Assembly: GCA_948470475.1 (NCBI GenBank)
Contig: OX419339.1
Coordinates: 4,792,232-4,856,231 of the forward strand
Reading direction: 5' to 3'
DNA length: 64,000 bases
Source: Galaxea fascicularis
Lineage: Eukaryota > Cnidaria > Anthozoa > Scleractinia > Euphylliidae
The first letter of the stretch is position 1. Every line of letters begins with the position of its first letter. Below the pieces are notes generated by a model. The model was not told the DNA's origin. It worked only from the letters and a program-made list of their open reading frames with translations, and ran no database searches. Position numbers and translations under genes: made by a program. Shown piece after piece: positions 47,850 through 60,582 of the stretch.

Positions 47850-48310
47850 TTGATCATATCACACCCGCATTTATCAACCAACATTGGCTCCCAGTAACGT
47901 TTAGAGTTCAGTTTAAATTTGTCTACAAGTCATTTCGCAATAAAAGTCCACCGTACATCAAAGATCTTTTGTCCCTGAAACCAGCTATTAATTATGCTGT
48001 TGCTCCTCTGCACAATCTCTTCTGTTTGTTCCAAAAGTCAACTGCTCTTCACTTGGGGATCGAGTCCGGCTTTGCTCATGTTGCACCTGTGTTATGGAAC
48101 TCGCTGCCATTAATTATAAGAACAAGTAGCAGCCTCGCCATTTTTAAAAACTTAAACATTTCTATTTGGGAAAGCTTTTAGTCTGTTGGAATAGTTCTGA
48201 GTGATGTTTAGCGCTTTTGATTATTTTAATTTTAAATTAGTATAGAACTTAATGTAAAGCGCTTCTGAATATTGTTTATCAGTAGTTTTAGCGCTATACA
48301 AATTCGTTGT
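47850..48310 (+). pseudogene. LINE ORF2 C-terminus and 3' tail
   Basis: The + strand reads HWLPVTFRVQFKFVYKSFRN, then PPYIKDLLSL and VAPVLWNSLPLIIRTSSSLA with a stop at about 48181. This is the classic C-terminal end of a LINE ORF2. The untranslated tail contains GTAAAGCGC and AGCGCTATACAAAT, a 3' terminus motif seen in such elements. 5'-truncated. Confidence 0.75.
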
Positions 48311-49595
48311 CATTATCATTTCTCATTTTTCAGTTGATTTTTCAATGATTGTTTCAATCATTTTAACTCTCGTTCTTTTCAGGGCTTCTAATTCGTAGCC
48401 TGTAAACCATGTTATCAAATAATCATTGTAAATTATTGTAAAATGACTAGTTTCCAAAAAAGAAAACAGAAACAAGCATACCTTCTAGAAAGCTAGCAAT
48501 AAAAATAGTGCTTTCTGCCTTTTTGAAGAAGTACAAGTTGGGATCCGCCACTTTCAAAAGGCTCAATGATTTTCGTTGAATTGATTTCTCATTTTGTAAT
48601 TAAGGTCGATCGTTAAGGCAAACTAAACCTAAGGAGGAAGTCACATCCTGTTTTAGGTTACAGCTATTGCGAGGAAGTTCGAGACCACTCTGTTCAAAAT
48701 GTCAACATTGAATAGATAAGAATTGCAATTTCCAAAATGAAACTTAGGCTTTCTCCGGTTTTGGCTGTGCTTCCCTGCCTGAAATAGATTATTCAAACAG
48801 TGCGAAGGAAACCAAGCCGTAGGGAGCAAAATTTTCCACAGTCATGTAAACTGTTAAACAAACTAAATGTCAATTTTTTTGTAGTCAAGAGAAAATGCAC
48901 TGAGCCATTAAACGGTGTAAACAGATGCTGCATGTAAAATATATAAGCTTTGAGTGTTGCGTGTGCGACCTACAAAATACGCAATATATGCAGCGTTTTT
49001 CATTTTGCCTTGTGATGTAAACAAAGGAGTGGAAATTTTGTCTACGCATTGACTTCAAAAGAAAATAGTGCTTTCATACGATAATAGAAAAAAGGAAATA
49101 TGGCCAAAAGCTATTACAGTATTATAGACAGCTTCTCTGTGTGATCAATCGAAGTGATCTCAGTTATTCTCGGGTTAATTATCAATGGGATCTCGTTGTA
49201 CTAATACATAATTGTAGTTGATCAGGAAATTGGTAAGAAGTACGGCCCAAAACATTATTGAAAATTTTAAGATAACGGAAATTTGGATTTTTCTCATTGT
49301 TACCGGCGAGGAGAAAGAGGAAAATACGATAATGTGCCTTTCGACGAATATCGCACTTCAACATCCCCCTCTCTAGATCTCTAAGCGCAACTTCCCGTGC
49401 ATCTAAACTCTTGAAAACTGGGTTATCATATCCCGACAACCTTCGCCACAAGTGTGCCGATGAAATTCTATGCTCTAGTTGAAGAGTTTGTTTTGGCCGT
49501 TTTAGAGAGAAGCTCCGCAAAAACAACGCAGCAGTGGTATCACATCATGCGGATGGATCTCTTTAGTGTTTTGTTCAAATTCATAAAGGAGTTCA
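48311..49595. other. Intergenic, nothing firm
   Basis: A 114-codon open frame on the - strand (49526-49182) has a plausible composition but no domain I recognise and no splice partners. It is left unannotated. Confidence 0.4.
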
Positions 49596-49895
49596 TCTTT
49601 ACAACTTGAACCGCCAACTCTTCGAACTCAAGAGCCACCTTAGCGAAAGGTCATTTCAAGCAGCCGCGCCAAAATTGTGGAATGCTCTGCCGCATGAAAT
49701 CCGCTCTAACATTAATATTTTCAAGTGGTGCTATATTAAGACGCTTTTTTTAAATTACAGAACGTTTATTTCTTAACTCCACGTGTTCTATATTTCATTT
49801 TATACTGTATATTATAAATCTATTTAAATTTTATCACATGTAGAGCGCATTTGATCACATTTACATGGAAAATGCGCTATATAAGTGGCAGTTTA
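49596..49895 (+). pseudogene. LINE ORF2 C-terminus and 3' tail, second copy
   Basis: The + strand reads FQAAAPKLWNALPHEIRSNI and stops at 49776. The tail has paired GTAGAGCGCATTTGATCA and AAAATGCGCTATATAAGT words that resemble the terminal motif of the copy at 47850-48310. 5'-truncated. Confidence 0.75.
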
Positions 49896-51180
49896 AAAAC
49901 TCCTGAATGCCAGGTCCTAATCACAAATACTGGGCGAGTGAACGCAGCCAGTATTATGTCAAACTCTACGAATTTACGTTAGATAGGAATATATTATTAA
50001 TATTAGTTTATTTGCTGTTGGTGCCAGAGAAATGCATGGGAGTAAGTGGATCAGTTTGAAGTTTCCTCTGAGTTTGGAAAATGAAAGGCCAGTTTAAGGT
50101 TTAAAGGAAAGCCAGTCTCACTGTTAGCTCTCACCCAATGGCTAAAAGTCATCGATTTATGTTAACTGAGACTACATTCATCTCAGTAACTTTAGAAAAC
50201 GCCGAATTCTTGGAAAAAATGTAGAGACGACCTCGGACAGTAAAATAATTAGCAAAGACTCAAAACCAAACAGTAATATAGCCAGGAAACTGAAACTTAT
50301 TAAATATGTTATATTTGTTTAGAGCTTATCCGCAGTCTTTTTTTCAGAAAATAAGCGAAGTACACGTTCATTCATCACGTTCAGTTAAGTTGCGCCATTG
50401 AGAAATGTCTGCATATTTAAGAAAACTGAAGAGTTGTTTTTCGCATGGAATTCACGGACTTATGGAGATTCAACAGTGCTGTTTAGTAGCTGAAAGAAAG
50501 TTTAACTTAATGCACTAAGGTACACCATTCAGTGAACGGGCTATAAATGCAAATGAAAATTTAACGACACAGATGAAGCTCCGCACAGAAACCTGTTTTG
50601 AAATTAGTACAATTTGAGGGAGAAAAATTGCAAAACTGCTGAATTTTCTGTAACCCGAAGAACGGATTACATAGTTATATAAATGGTTACACAGTTGGCT
50701 CGTGGTCTACAAAATAGGAAGGGTGTCAGAAGTGGGATGCCCTGGAGCGGATCATACTTGTCGCATCGGGAAGCGCGTTCTTGTCATATTTCTTTTATGC
50801 TACTAGCCGTTTTATAACCTTTATTTCAGTTTTTGTAGAAAATCTTAATAATTTTTAATTGTTTTTGGATTGCATTTATTCAGAATTTAGCCTACGTGTA
50901 GCCGTCGGTTTTTCACTCTATATTGTCAAGCAGGAGTCTGTAGCATGGCCTATCACTTACATCGCTACATCTAGAAGTGGCAGCTACTCAACAGAGCGGC
51001 TTAAGGCCCAGTAATCTCTAAGACTGAAATTGTTGGCAACAATTGTTGCCAGACACTTTAGGCAAAGGTTCATCGCTGGGCCATCATCTTCTCAAAATCC
51101 TCCCCGAGTAATCCAGCGTTTAACAGTAGAGAGAGAATTACCAAAAAAATTTGTGAAGTCACGCCGAATTTGAGCAGACT
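49896..51180. other. Intergenic, nothing recognised
   Basis: No coding region or clear repeat boundary found on either strand. Confidence 0.5.
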
Positions 51181-51393
51181 AAGCAATGTCGAATAATAAA
51201 GAGTTTTGGAAATCGAAAACAATTAAACTATTACTTTGATGATTTGCTCTTAGATTTAAGCGTCTTTTTTGGCTAATGCTTAGCTTAAGCAATGTCGAAT
51301 AACGAAGAGTTTTGGAAACCGTAAACAATTAAACTATTACTTTGATGATTTGCTCTTAGATTTAAGCGTCTTTTTTGGCTAATGCTTAGCTTA
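51181..51393. repeat. Tandem duplication of a 106 bp unit
   Basis: Units 51181-51286 and 51287-51393 differ at only about four positions (for example AATAATAAAGAG versus AATAACGAAGAG), so the duplication is recent relative to the repeats around it. No coding content. Confidence 0.9.
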
Positions 51394-53699
51394 AGTTTTA
51401 GAACACTCCGTCCAGATTAAATCACAGCACAAAATTATGCTGAGTCAACTTTTAACATCTTAAAACACGAGATCTACGATCGACGGCAGTGTATGACCAA
51501 GATTGCCAATTGAAAACTGGTGAAAACAATACACACACACATACATGACACATACATGACGGAAAGAAAACCTGGTAGAAACGTGACATACCTTTACCAA
51601 CCGCTTTTCCAACAATTTTCTCAAATTCTAGAAAAGGGTATTTGACTTACAACACTGATCACGTTGAACTGTGCAAATTGAGAGCGGTGCACTTTATAGC
51701 GCTGATAAAAATAACATCAGAAAATCAGTCGCTTCCGCGCTTCATGCAAATGGGAGTGATAGACGTCAATTTATTCTTTTAATTACCGGAAAAAGGAAAT
51801 AAATAATCTATACATTTAATTGTTCATTTTGCCTCATCGTTCAATACTAAATCTCTCTTTTTTAAATTAAAATTTTAAAAATCCGTAAAACGCAAACATT
51901 TATACAAAGGATTGTAACACTCTTCATAAAAAAGCTTTGTGGAGATGTTACGAATTGTTTTGCACACCATTCAGTTTATTTCGTTTGCTTATTATCTTTT
52001 GCTTATTTATTTTTAATTTACTCTAATGCAGAAAAAGTACGAATTAAATTAAGATTTAAGTCCAACTCGGCTAAAATATCGAAATAGTCGAATCTTTCTG
52101 TTTCCTTAATTCCACTAAGCTGTAAAGGACGACTGAGATGTTAGTAGCAAATTCATGGATAATTGACTGTTACGGATACAGTCAAGTGTTGATAAATAAA
52201 AGTAGATACAAACACGTACAGCACGAAACATTGTCCGCTTAAATTTTGGTGAGTTTGCGGGTTTCTCTACAAAAAAGAAATAAGGCAATTAGCAAACAAA
52301 TCTCAGGAACTATATTTTTTGGTGAAATGTTTCCTCAGAAAGCGAATCTTAGTCCACTGTGGGAAACACCGTGTGTAATCATGCTACCAATAAACATAGT
52401 GAAGATTCCCAAAAAGGTTTTAATTCGGCTTCTTACGCTGACTTTGAATCAAATTCGTCACTTTCGCTGCAGATAGATGTAAATACCGGATCATGTCATT
52501 GATAATTCGACTTATATCGTAATCGCATTGCACGGTAAATATTTTGCATCTTTACCCACAAGATATGTTCACTACCGTAATGTAACTAAATATGGTAATC
52601 ATCATAGAGAGGATTAACTTGCTCCAGAAACGAGCTGTCTGGTTGATCTAAGAAAGTGATTTCAGTTAAGTGCCGAGTAGTAAACCTATTGCCATGCATA
52701 TATGTAAGTGAATGTTTTTTAACATTTTCAGAATTTCTTAAAATAATCCAACTTGTCTCTACCACAACAGTATGTTGCCTCTCTCTTTTTCTATTTATAT
52801 CAACCCTGACAAATAATTAAAACAAGATATTCGGCAGAAAAACGTTTTTTCTTTTTTTTTTCTTTCAGTTTCCGTTTTTTCAAGGCATTTTAAATGGTAT
52901 TCTTCCCGAGAAATGGTCTTTTAATCGTTTCTGTTGAAGTTGTTCGGGATGATTGAAATAAAATAAGGCAAAAGCAAAAGTAAATAAGTAGATGTCATTT
53001 GGAGTTGAAAGGATATACAAACGACAGCACCCTTCAACGATCTCGGGAGATAACTATATCTGATTCTCTCTATGCCGCGGCGAATTTTTATCCATCGAAA
53101 GATTACGAAAAATATCAGAATTTAAGTCTCTAAGATGCTGATAATAAGATTCATATCGCCGATATGTATTCAACAGCAGATATTAGAATTGTCCTCTTTG
53201 ATGAAGAAAAAAATCTTTGTATTACAAAATTTAGCTCAACAGGATTCACGTACAAATTACATCAAAGTCTGAGTTTATATTTTCAAAGACTCCAACAGAC
53301 AATTTCTTGGATGGAATTTACCAACTGAGATTTTGAAATTAGCATTGCTAGAAGTTCAAAAAGATCCACATGCAGATTACGGCTTAAGAGATCATTTCTA
53401 AGTAATGTTTATAAACATGAGGTATAAATGAAATTTTGAAGCCTTCATTTGAGAGAAAAAAACAGTTGAAACAGCAAACTCCGGAAGAGCGACCTTTGGA
53501 GATTGACATCTTTTGCAGCCAGTTTCGTCTACAAAGGTACTTTGTTTACTGAATGTCAATTTTTGGGCAAAGGAAGAATATTGATATTGAGACAATACAT
53601 AAAATATTGCGGGTTTTAATTCGTACCACGAGCGTAGCGAATTTCTCTACAATCTGCAGAAAAAGGTTTTGAGATTCCAGTAAATCTATGACTTCTTTA
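51394..53699. other. Intergenic, AT-rich, nothing recognised
   Basis: Short open frames (for example 52246-52476) carry no domain. No transposon ends noticed. Confidence 0.5.
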
Positions 53700-53945
53700 A
53701 CGGAGTTGATAATGTAAATTGGCCACCCTACAGGGATTCTAAAAGCCGACGTTTCGAGCGTTAGCCCTTCGTCAGACCGAATCCTAACGCTCGAAACGTC
53801 CGCTTTAATTAGAATCCTTGTACGGTGGTCGGCAATTTACTCTATTAACTCCGTTGATAAAACCAAATTTTTGTGTACAACTCCGCCGCCCACTGACGCA
53901 GTACCACAGTTTCCTTAGAAACTGCACCCTTTATTCATATGACTT
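53700..53945 (-). mobile_element. Penelope-like terminal repeat remnant, inverted pair
   Basis: Two related segments face each other. GACGTTTCGAGCGTTAG and CTAACGCTCGAAACGTC form a 17 bp perfect stem around a 19 bp spacer, and homology continues outward on both sides (GATTCTAAAAGCC with its partner AATTAGAATCC; AACGGAGTTGATAA with TTAACTCCGTTGATAA). The right part (53870-53945) matches, in reverse complement, 46487-46600 next to the Penelope-like coding remnant. It contains the hammerhead candidate below. Confidence 0.75.
53734..53784 (-). ncRNA. Minimal hammerhead ribozyme candidate in a Penelope-like terminus
   Basis: Read on the - strand: stem I GGATTC pairs with a downstream GAATCC. Core box CTGACGA is followed by stem II GGGC-TAAC-GCTC and core box GAAA. 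Then comes a one-pair stem III (C-G) and TC as the UH cleavage position. Hammerheads with a one-base-pair stem III that act as dimers are known from Penelope-like elements, and this matches that variant. The facing + strand copy lacks the CTGANGA box and would be inactive. Confidence 0.75.
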
Positions 53946-55935
53946 CTTTAGACAGTCGTAATTTTCTCGGTTTTGTCAAACCTCTTAAATAAGCAAAACT
54001 TGGTAGCTCAAAATTCATAAAAAAAAATGCATGTGCTTTTTTTAAAGCGCCTTTCGAATGACGTTAGGGAGTCCACCAACAACCAAACAACTTGCCCCGA
54101 ATCAGTTCAAAAGTTGAAATGTAATTTCAGTGAAAGTTATTAACCAAATCAGTGCGTCTTGCCCGCAGCGCAATTTCAAATCAAACGAACGAAAATTTCT
54201 AATGCTAATTTCAGATATTTCTGAATATCATTTTTATTCCGAGGAAAGGCAGTCTTACAGCATTTATAGTGGTTTCAAACTTCACGGCACAGATAAAACA
54301 CGCAATTTTTTATAATTTCATTTCATGAGTAGATTGTATAATTATGGTCGAAATTTCAAATCCTCGGGCCATAATTAATCTTAGCTTCATCGAGAAACCC
54401 GAGTTTCGCTAAGTTTTCCGCTCGATCGAACGCGCCTACGTCTGCAATTACAAGCCAAAAACTTCTGGTCAGGATATCTCGTGTTTGTTCAGTCGCGGTT
54501 TGTCACAGAAACTGAGTGGGAAAAGCAAGAAAGAAAAAAAAACTTCCTCAGTGATTTGTTTTGTGGCGACAGTTGGCCATGGACCCGTTTAATTTCATCA
54601 CATGTGTAACCTCACTTTAACTGAAAAACTATTTACATGACATCACCCAGAAAGGGGGCGCAGCAGTTGGCCCTAGACCAGGCAACATCACCAATAGTCA
54701 AGAGAACAAACTATTGGGGCAACAAGTGAACTCTGCACCCTTGAAGACGGAGGTTGAATATCTCTACCCGAGGTTTCATATGTTATTCCTTCCTTGTTTA
54801 TCTGAATGACAATCGGTTTTGATATTCCAGTGATCACTTTTATGCTATTACAAATGTACATTTTTTTCGGTTGTACTTTACGAGTAGACTGGCAGCTTAC
54901 CTTGTCTGTATTTCTTAAAAAGATTTCCTTATCCGCTTTCGCGTCACCAAAGCCGAATACTATTTCTCTTTTCGAGGAATTTTCCTTCTCATTAAAAGAA
55001 AAAGAAAGATGCAGGCATCATGCGTCACTTCACTAAAAGCTTTAATGCAATTAAACGCGAAAATTAAATCAACGGGGCAAGTATGAATTTTTAGCACCTG
55101 AAAGCTGTACTAAAGAAGATAAACCCAGAGCAAATTATTGCACGTCTCTTCGTCAGGGATAAGTGACATCAAACACCTCAATTGAAGCCAACTTAAATTG
55201 GCTTTCAGGGGAAAATGTATTTCCATTATGTCTTGAGTGATTTCAAAGGCTTTCAGACGCATTGCATTTGAGCGGTTTTAAATTTAGTGTCGTAAAACGG
55301 ACGCTAACCAAAGTAATCACTCTAGCCAATCGCAGGAGACGCAATCATCGCAAAGAACCAATCGAAATTCGAAGAATACATACAGCCGGAGTCAAGCGCG
55401 AAAATTCGTGCGAGTGCCTCGGATGGTTTTGGTTTTCCTTGTCAGTGGTGGAGAGAAACACAACATTTGTTGAAGAAGTTGGAGAGTGTGGTGGACTAAA
55501 CCAGCTGCTAACCATTTTCAACACAATTGAGAAATCCATTTGAAAAAGTAAGAAATAACTGACAGGGATTTTAGCAAAGCTAATCCCTAGCCATCAGTAC
55601 GGATTGGTGGCATTAACGCAGATTATTAACTTAAGCCACTTTTTTGATCATTTGCCAAGTAACTACATTTGCAGTTTACATGAATGCGACTTGGAATTAA
55701 ACAATGGCAAAGAATGCTATGTTTGTAACACGTCAAATTGCTCACAAAATGTACAAAGTCCCCTCCGGGAATTGAACGCTCTGTATTCAAGGTGATTGGT
55801 CGGACGCTCTAACACTTAACTTTTGGTTTTATCGGGACTCGTCTTGTAACGTGGAATGTGAATGATGCTTTCCACGTCTACTAGTTTTTGTTAGTTTTGA
55901 GGAAGAGATTATGTCCAAGAAAAAATCCCAGTAAA
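53946..55935. other. Spacer containing one copy of a dispersed duplicated segment
   Basis: The part 55030-55400 is related to 57155-57900: both have an AAAAGCTT start, a CAAG.ATGAATTTTTAGCA..TGAA block, then GCTTTCAG and CTAGCCAATC.C.GGAGACG with AACCAATCG or GACCAATCGCAA after it. No gene recognised; the open frame at 55262-55543 lies partly in this repeat. Confidence 0.5.
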
Positions 55936-56108
55936 GAGTGTTTTCACATGACGTCACGGCGGCTATGTTGGTGTCCCAAACCAAAGAAACGGCGACCATG
56001 TTGGTCTCGCAAATTGAATCTCTGGGAATTGCATTCTATTTGTATGCAAATAGCTTCTTTTATTTCACTAAACCAATATGGCTGAAAGTCACATGAGTGA
56101 AAACACTC
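55936..56108. mobile_element. 173 bp MITE, copy 1
   Basis: The ends GAGTGTTTTCACATGA and TCACATGAGTGAAAACACTC form inverted repeats. A perfect TGACGTCA lies at 55949-55956. The interior matches the element at 61870-62042 in the opposite orientation; both are 173 bp long. Confidence 0.8.
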
Positions 56109-58074
56109 TATAAGCTGAAGCATCTTAAGCCACGTGATACGTTTAGACCAATCGCAAGCGAGCGAAAACATTTGATAGATTATAATGTTTATATGGCGTA
56201 AGTAATAAAGAAAGCTGAATAAATTTTTTCCTCGAAACCGGTAGCCATTAACAAAATCATCTCGTAGAGGAATTAGTGAGTAGGAGACCTTCCCGCGTGC
56301 ATCCAGAACTGGATATTCGCACGCTAAGCATGAACCAATTCTTTAATCTTTTAAACAGGAAACAGCGAAATGACGTAGTAGGCAAAATGACGACGAAAGG
56401 GTACTTGCCAACGAAATCCAACCGATTGTCTCCGGAAAGGGGAAAGGGGGTTGCTCAGGAGTGTAGTTCCCCGAACGCATAACTTGCCCATCTCCACAAT
56501 GACATTCTGATTTTTGACAATCAGAGATACCCCAGGTTCCGTGATAAACTCATATGACCAACTATGGCTTCAGTAAATAACCACAATAGTGCTAAGAAGT
56601 CTGATGAGAACAGGATCGCAAGTCCAGGTGGAACACATTAACTCCTAAACCGAAACATTTGTCCAAACCTGGCCTACTTCGTGTTTACTGGCGCAATCAG
56701 TCAGTTCCCTATTTATTATTTTTAAGAATTACTGATTTTCTGCAACTGCTACAATTATTAAAATTATTGCTTGAAAAGGTGGGAAAGAGCAAGCGGGGGT
56801 GAATAGGAAGAGAGAGTACTCATTCAAACTTAATATTTGGCTAACTTTACCGAGCAACCTGACTTCTACAGTTGAAGCAGACCAAAGAACTTTCTCTGTA
56901 CAAATGCCGGTGAGCTCACCTTTAAACGACAGTGATCAAATATACATAGCTAGTTTAAAACGTTATCGTTAACGCTGAAATCTGAACAAATCCTTCACAA
57001 GACTACTTTTATGTCATTTTGCTATATTTTGCTGGCAAAGTCGTAATAATCAGTAACAGCTTACCCTGAAACATTCCCTTACCTGCTACGTGTCACTAGG
57101 GCCGACAGGAGTTTTCTTTCCGCGGAATTCACTGCTCTTTATAGAAATCATCTAAAAGCTTCATGCTTGTGATTAAAAGCCTAACTTAAAACAACGGGCA
57201 AGCATGAATTTTTTAGCATCTGAATAGCTGCGCCAAAAAAGACAAAATCAAAGCAAATTAAAGCACTTCTCTTCTCCAGGAAATTACAATAGCGTTGAAA
57301 ACAACGTTTAATAAGAGAATATTTTAGCACGTATACGTAAAGCTTCACTGAAAACAAAGAAGAAACTAAACTAAATTATCGCACATGTTCAAGTCAAGAC
57401 AGGTTTGAAATAGCACAAATTATATCATGACGTGTTTTCACTTTTAAATGAAAGATTTGACTTCAAAAATAATTGAAGACGCTCATTTAGATCCAACCCA
57501 AGCAGTTTTTCCTTTTCTATTACCAATTTTTGTCTTTTTGAAACGATCCTGGTGTGTTTTCAAAAGACTTCTAATGATCAACAGAGATCACAAAGCAACA
57601 TGCCATTGATTTACGTACTAAAAATACAAATGGCTGTTAAAATTCCCTACAAAATCAATCGAACATTCAAAATTTTTTAGCTTCCCGTATAATCTTTCAT
57701 AATGCGCATTAGCTTTCAGGGAAATTGCACCCTCCGTTAATTCTTTCCTGTGAAAATTTCAAAAGCTTTCAGGAGCATGAAAGCGGTTTTTAACTGAGTG
57801 AAATCACGCTAGCCAATCACGGGAGACGTAAGCATTGCAAAGGACCAATCGCAACCCGAAACAAAATCACGAAACTGGTGTCAATGCGGGAAAATGCACA
57901 GGAGCAAATTACGATTGGTGTTGGCTCCCACTGGATGAGCAAGTAACACGATTGTTTTGGCAGCAATAACCGTGCGCGCACTAAAGCACACCTATGCAAC
58001 CGCGAATTACTTTCGACAATCAATTGAAAATCTATTTACATAGGTAACATAACATATCGACAGTAGATGGTTTG
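56109..58074. other. Spacer with the second copy of the dispersed duplicated segment
   Basis: The part 57155-57900 is the partner of 55030-55400 described above, with extra sequence between its two conserved ends. No gene recognised. Confidence 0.5.
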
Positions 58075-58220
58075 GGAAACTAATTCCGCGGCCATTAGCA
58101 AGCATTAGTAGCGGTAACGCGAATTATTAAATTAATAGGTGACAACGATAGTGGGTCATTTGGAAAACTAATCCGTGCCATTAGTAAGCATTAGTAGAAT
58201 TAACGCGGATTATTAACTCA
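58075..58220. repeat. Two diverged tandem units of about 80 bp
   Basis: GGGAAACTAATTCCGCGGCC, then AAGCATTAGTAG and AACGCGAATTATTAA, recur at 58160-58220 as GGAAAACTAATCCGTGCC, AAGCATTAGTAG and AACGCGGATTATTAA. A related ATTAACGCAGATTATTAA occurs at about 55613, so the unit is dispersed. Confidence 0.65.
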
Positions 58221-58244
58221 GTTATGTAGTCTTTTTTTGGAGTA

Positions 58245-58552
58245 ACTGCGGAATACCCGGCCACTTGAAGTTATACCCCTAAAAAAGCTGGCTACATGGA
58301 TACGCATCTATTCTTCGCCAACGCTTTTAGAACGAGACATACATATATTTCATGCTCGTCTGGAGGTGGCTACGCGGCTACGCAGTGAGGAAGACCACCC
58401 ACCCCCTATGATATTTGAAGGTTTTGTCCGAAGTGGCTACGCGGCTACACAGTGAGAAAGACCACCCCTCCCTCTATGATATTTGGAGGTTTACTACGTA
58501 GGCCACGTAGCCACTTCTAACCTAGGGTTGGAGTGGCCGGGTATTCTGCAGT
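58245..58552. mobile_element. 308 bp inverted-repeat element with an internal duplication
   Basis: The left end ACTGCGGAATACCCGGCCAC and the reverse complement of the right end (ACTGCAGAATACCCGGCCAC) differ at one base. Inside, GTGGCTACGCGGCTACGCAG with AAGACCACCC and CTATGATATTTG is duplicated at a spacing of about 69 bp. Non-coding. The family is unknown; no clear target duplication. Confidence 0.8.
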
Positions 58553-59598
58553 GCTTAATTCTATCATTTGCGTAGTAAAATTACATTGAATACCACTCGG
58601 AATTTTTGAGAATACGAAAGACTGGTATGTTTACTTCAAGTCAAATTGCTCATCATGAGTGAATCGAACCAACTACCCTCCTGGTTACAAATCAGACGCT
58701 CAACCTTTGAACATGTTGAACTGTGTTTGCCTCACAGTGAGGGAGGTGAGAACGTGTTACCAATGGTTGCAACTTACTGGGACAGGAAAAATTTGCTGAC
58801 ATTTCTCTGACTTTTCAATGATTAAAAACAAATTTTCACCAATCATCCTTGACAAATCCGTGGGCAATGAGGTCAGCAATGGAACCAAAGAAATCAATTC
58901 CTTTGAGTAAAGTTTTGAAACTTTAACGACATGGAAACATTTTCAGTGGCTTGCAATAAGTAAAATTCCCTGACTTTTCACGGACTTTCAGGTAGAATTT
59001 AGAATTCGCGACTAGATGTAAAATGCCCTTAGCTTCCCTTGATCTTAAAGAATTTCTAATTTTCCTTGAGTTTGGCAACCATGACCTATGGGTATGTTAA
59101 TTGTACGGCTTTACACTCTACGGGTTATGAGGAGGCAGTGGTAGATTTGGGACAAAGATACCATACTTTCCCTTGACAAATGGAATTAACTATTTCGCTT
59201 TCTCTTTTCTCCTCAAACTATTTTTTTCATGCGAACCGTTGAATTTGCGTCCTCGGGTTTATGTTTTACGACGAGTCATAAGAGGCAAAACGTACGGCAC
59301 ATAAAAAAGTGAACGTGTCTGTCATGTGTGAAAGGCAGGCTCTTAAGACTAGCTCCGCTACTAACAGTGAACACATCTTACTGAGTTCCTAATCTGATTT
59401 ATTTATCAGTATTTGCGCAACACACAAAATCACTCGGCCTAATAAGTCCTAATTATTATTTTTCGAGGTCTCTGTTCCAGTTATTGACTAATGCTGGTAT
59501 TCAGATGGCGACCGAAGACCGGGCGGACAAAATGGGAGTCAGGCGAAAATGCGGCCCACATTTTTGAACTCGAGACTTAAGAGACAGCAAAGACTTTC
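58553..59598. other. Intergenic, nothing recognised
   Basis: No coding exon, element end or tandem repeat noticed. Confidence 0.5.
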
Positions 59599-60582
59599 AG
59601 CAACGACAACGGCGACGGCAACTGCGACGGCGACGGGAGAGGCCTCTGGGAAAACCCAATTCATCTAATGCGCATGTCTACCTTCACGTTGCCATCACGT
59701 CGCAACTTGAGAAGTAGGATTTTGCCGGCTTGTGAAAACGTGAGTTTGAAAATCCCATTTTCCTAGGCCTTTTTTCGAAAATCTTTGTATTTGATAACGT
59801 AGTAACCTTAATTAGAGTCTAAAGGTAGCCTACAGGTATTCCTGTTTGCAGACATTATTTTAAGGATTAAGCTCTATTTTGCCTGCTGTAGAGCAAAATA
59901 TATAAATCAAGGCTGAAGCGAACTGATCGGGCTGCTTTGTATGAAATTCCCTGTCGCCTTCATCCGTTTCTAAAGGTAAAGGACGTCTGATCTTATTTTC
60001 ACAACTAAAGTTTTATTAACTACACAGATAAAGGACGCAGTTGTCACTTCAATGGAATAATTTGACAAGAAAATTCAGTACTTTAACGTGTATGTTCGCT
60101 GTTTGGGCCGAGTTCTAAAGCAACAACAGCGTCAAATTGGGCCTTTATTTCATTTTATTCTGATCTTTCTCTTCGTGTATTCTGACTTAAAAATTAATAA
60201 ACTGGCCTGATGTACCTCAGCAAGGAATGGCATATGTTGTTTATGGAAACGAAATTCCGACAGACACACTGAAAAAAATTGTTGTCAGGATTTGATGACT
60301 TCTTTATGTCATAACAGTAAAAATTCTTCGTTTTCTATCACCCACCTTCGAAATGACTAATGAAAAAATGACTTCTAGCCGCCTTTAAAGAAGACAACGA
60401 TGAAATGGAAGCTAATCGGCAACCTAGAAAAGTTGCCGTCGCCGCTGCGGTTTTGGCAAGTGCTTAATGTTTCAGTACAATTTCGCCTTTCAACCGCGTT
60501 GTCTTCCCAGTCTTTTCCTCGGTATCCATGTTGCCGTTGCCGTTGCCGGTGCCGGTGCCGGTGCTTAAAGTCTCTAGTGCCG
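59599..60582. mobile_element. Inverted-repeat transposon of about 1 kb with GGCAAC/GGCGAC-rich ends
   Basis: The left part GACTTTCAGCAACGACAACG, continuing GCGACGGCAAC, is mirrored by GTTGCCGTTGCCGTTGCCGG, continuing to GGTGCTTAAAGTC. The right end contains a (GTTGCC)n/(GGTGCC)n microsatellite at 60530-60567. The ends resemble those of the MITE at 3560-3912. No transposase frame. The borders are approximate. Confidence 0.55.

Noticed and set aside
49182..49526. 114-codon frame on the - strand
   Set aside because: Composition is protein-like, but I recognise no domain, splice partner or transposon family; too weak to annotate.
53785..53840. Second hammerhead on the + strand of the inverted pair
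   Set aside because: It has GAAAC and GTC but no CTGANGA box, so the core is incomplete.
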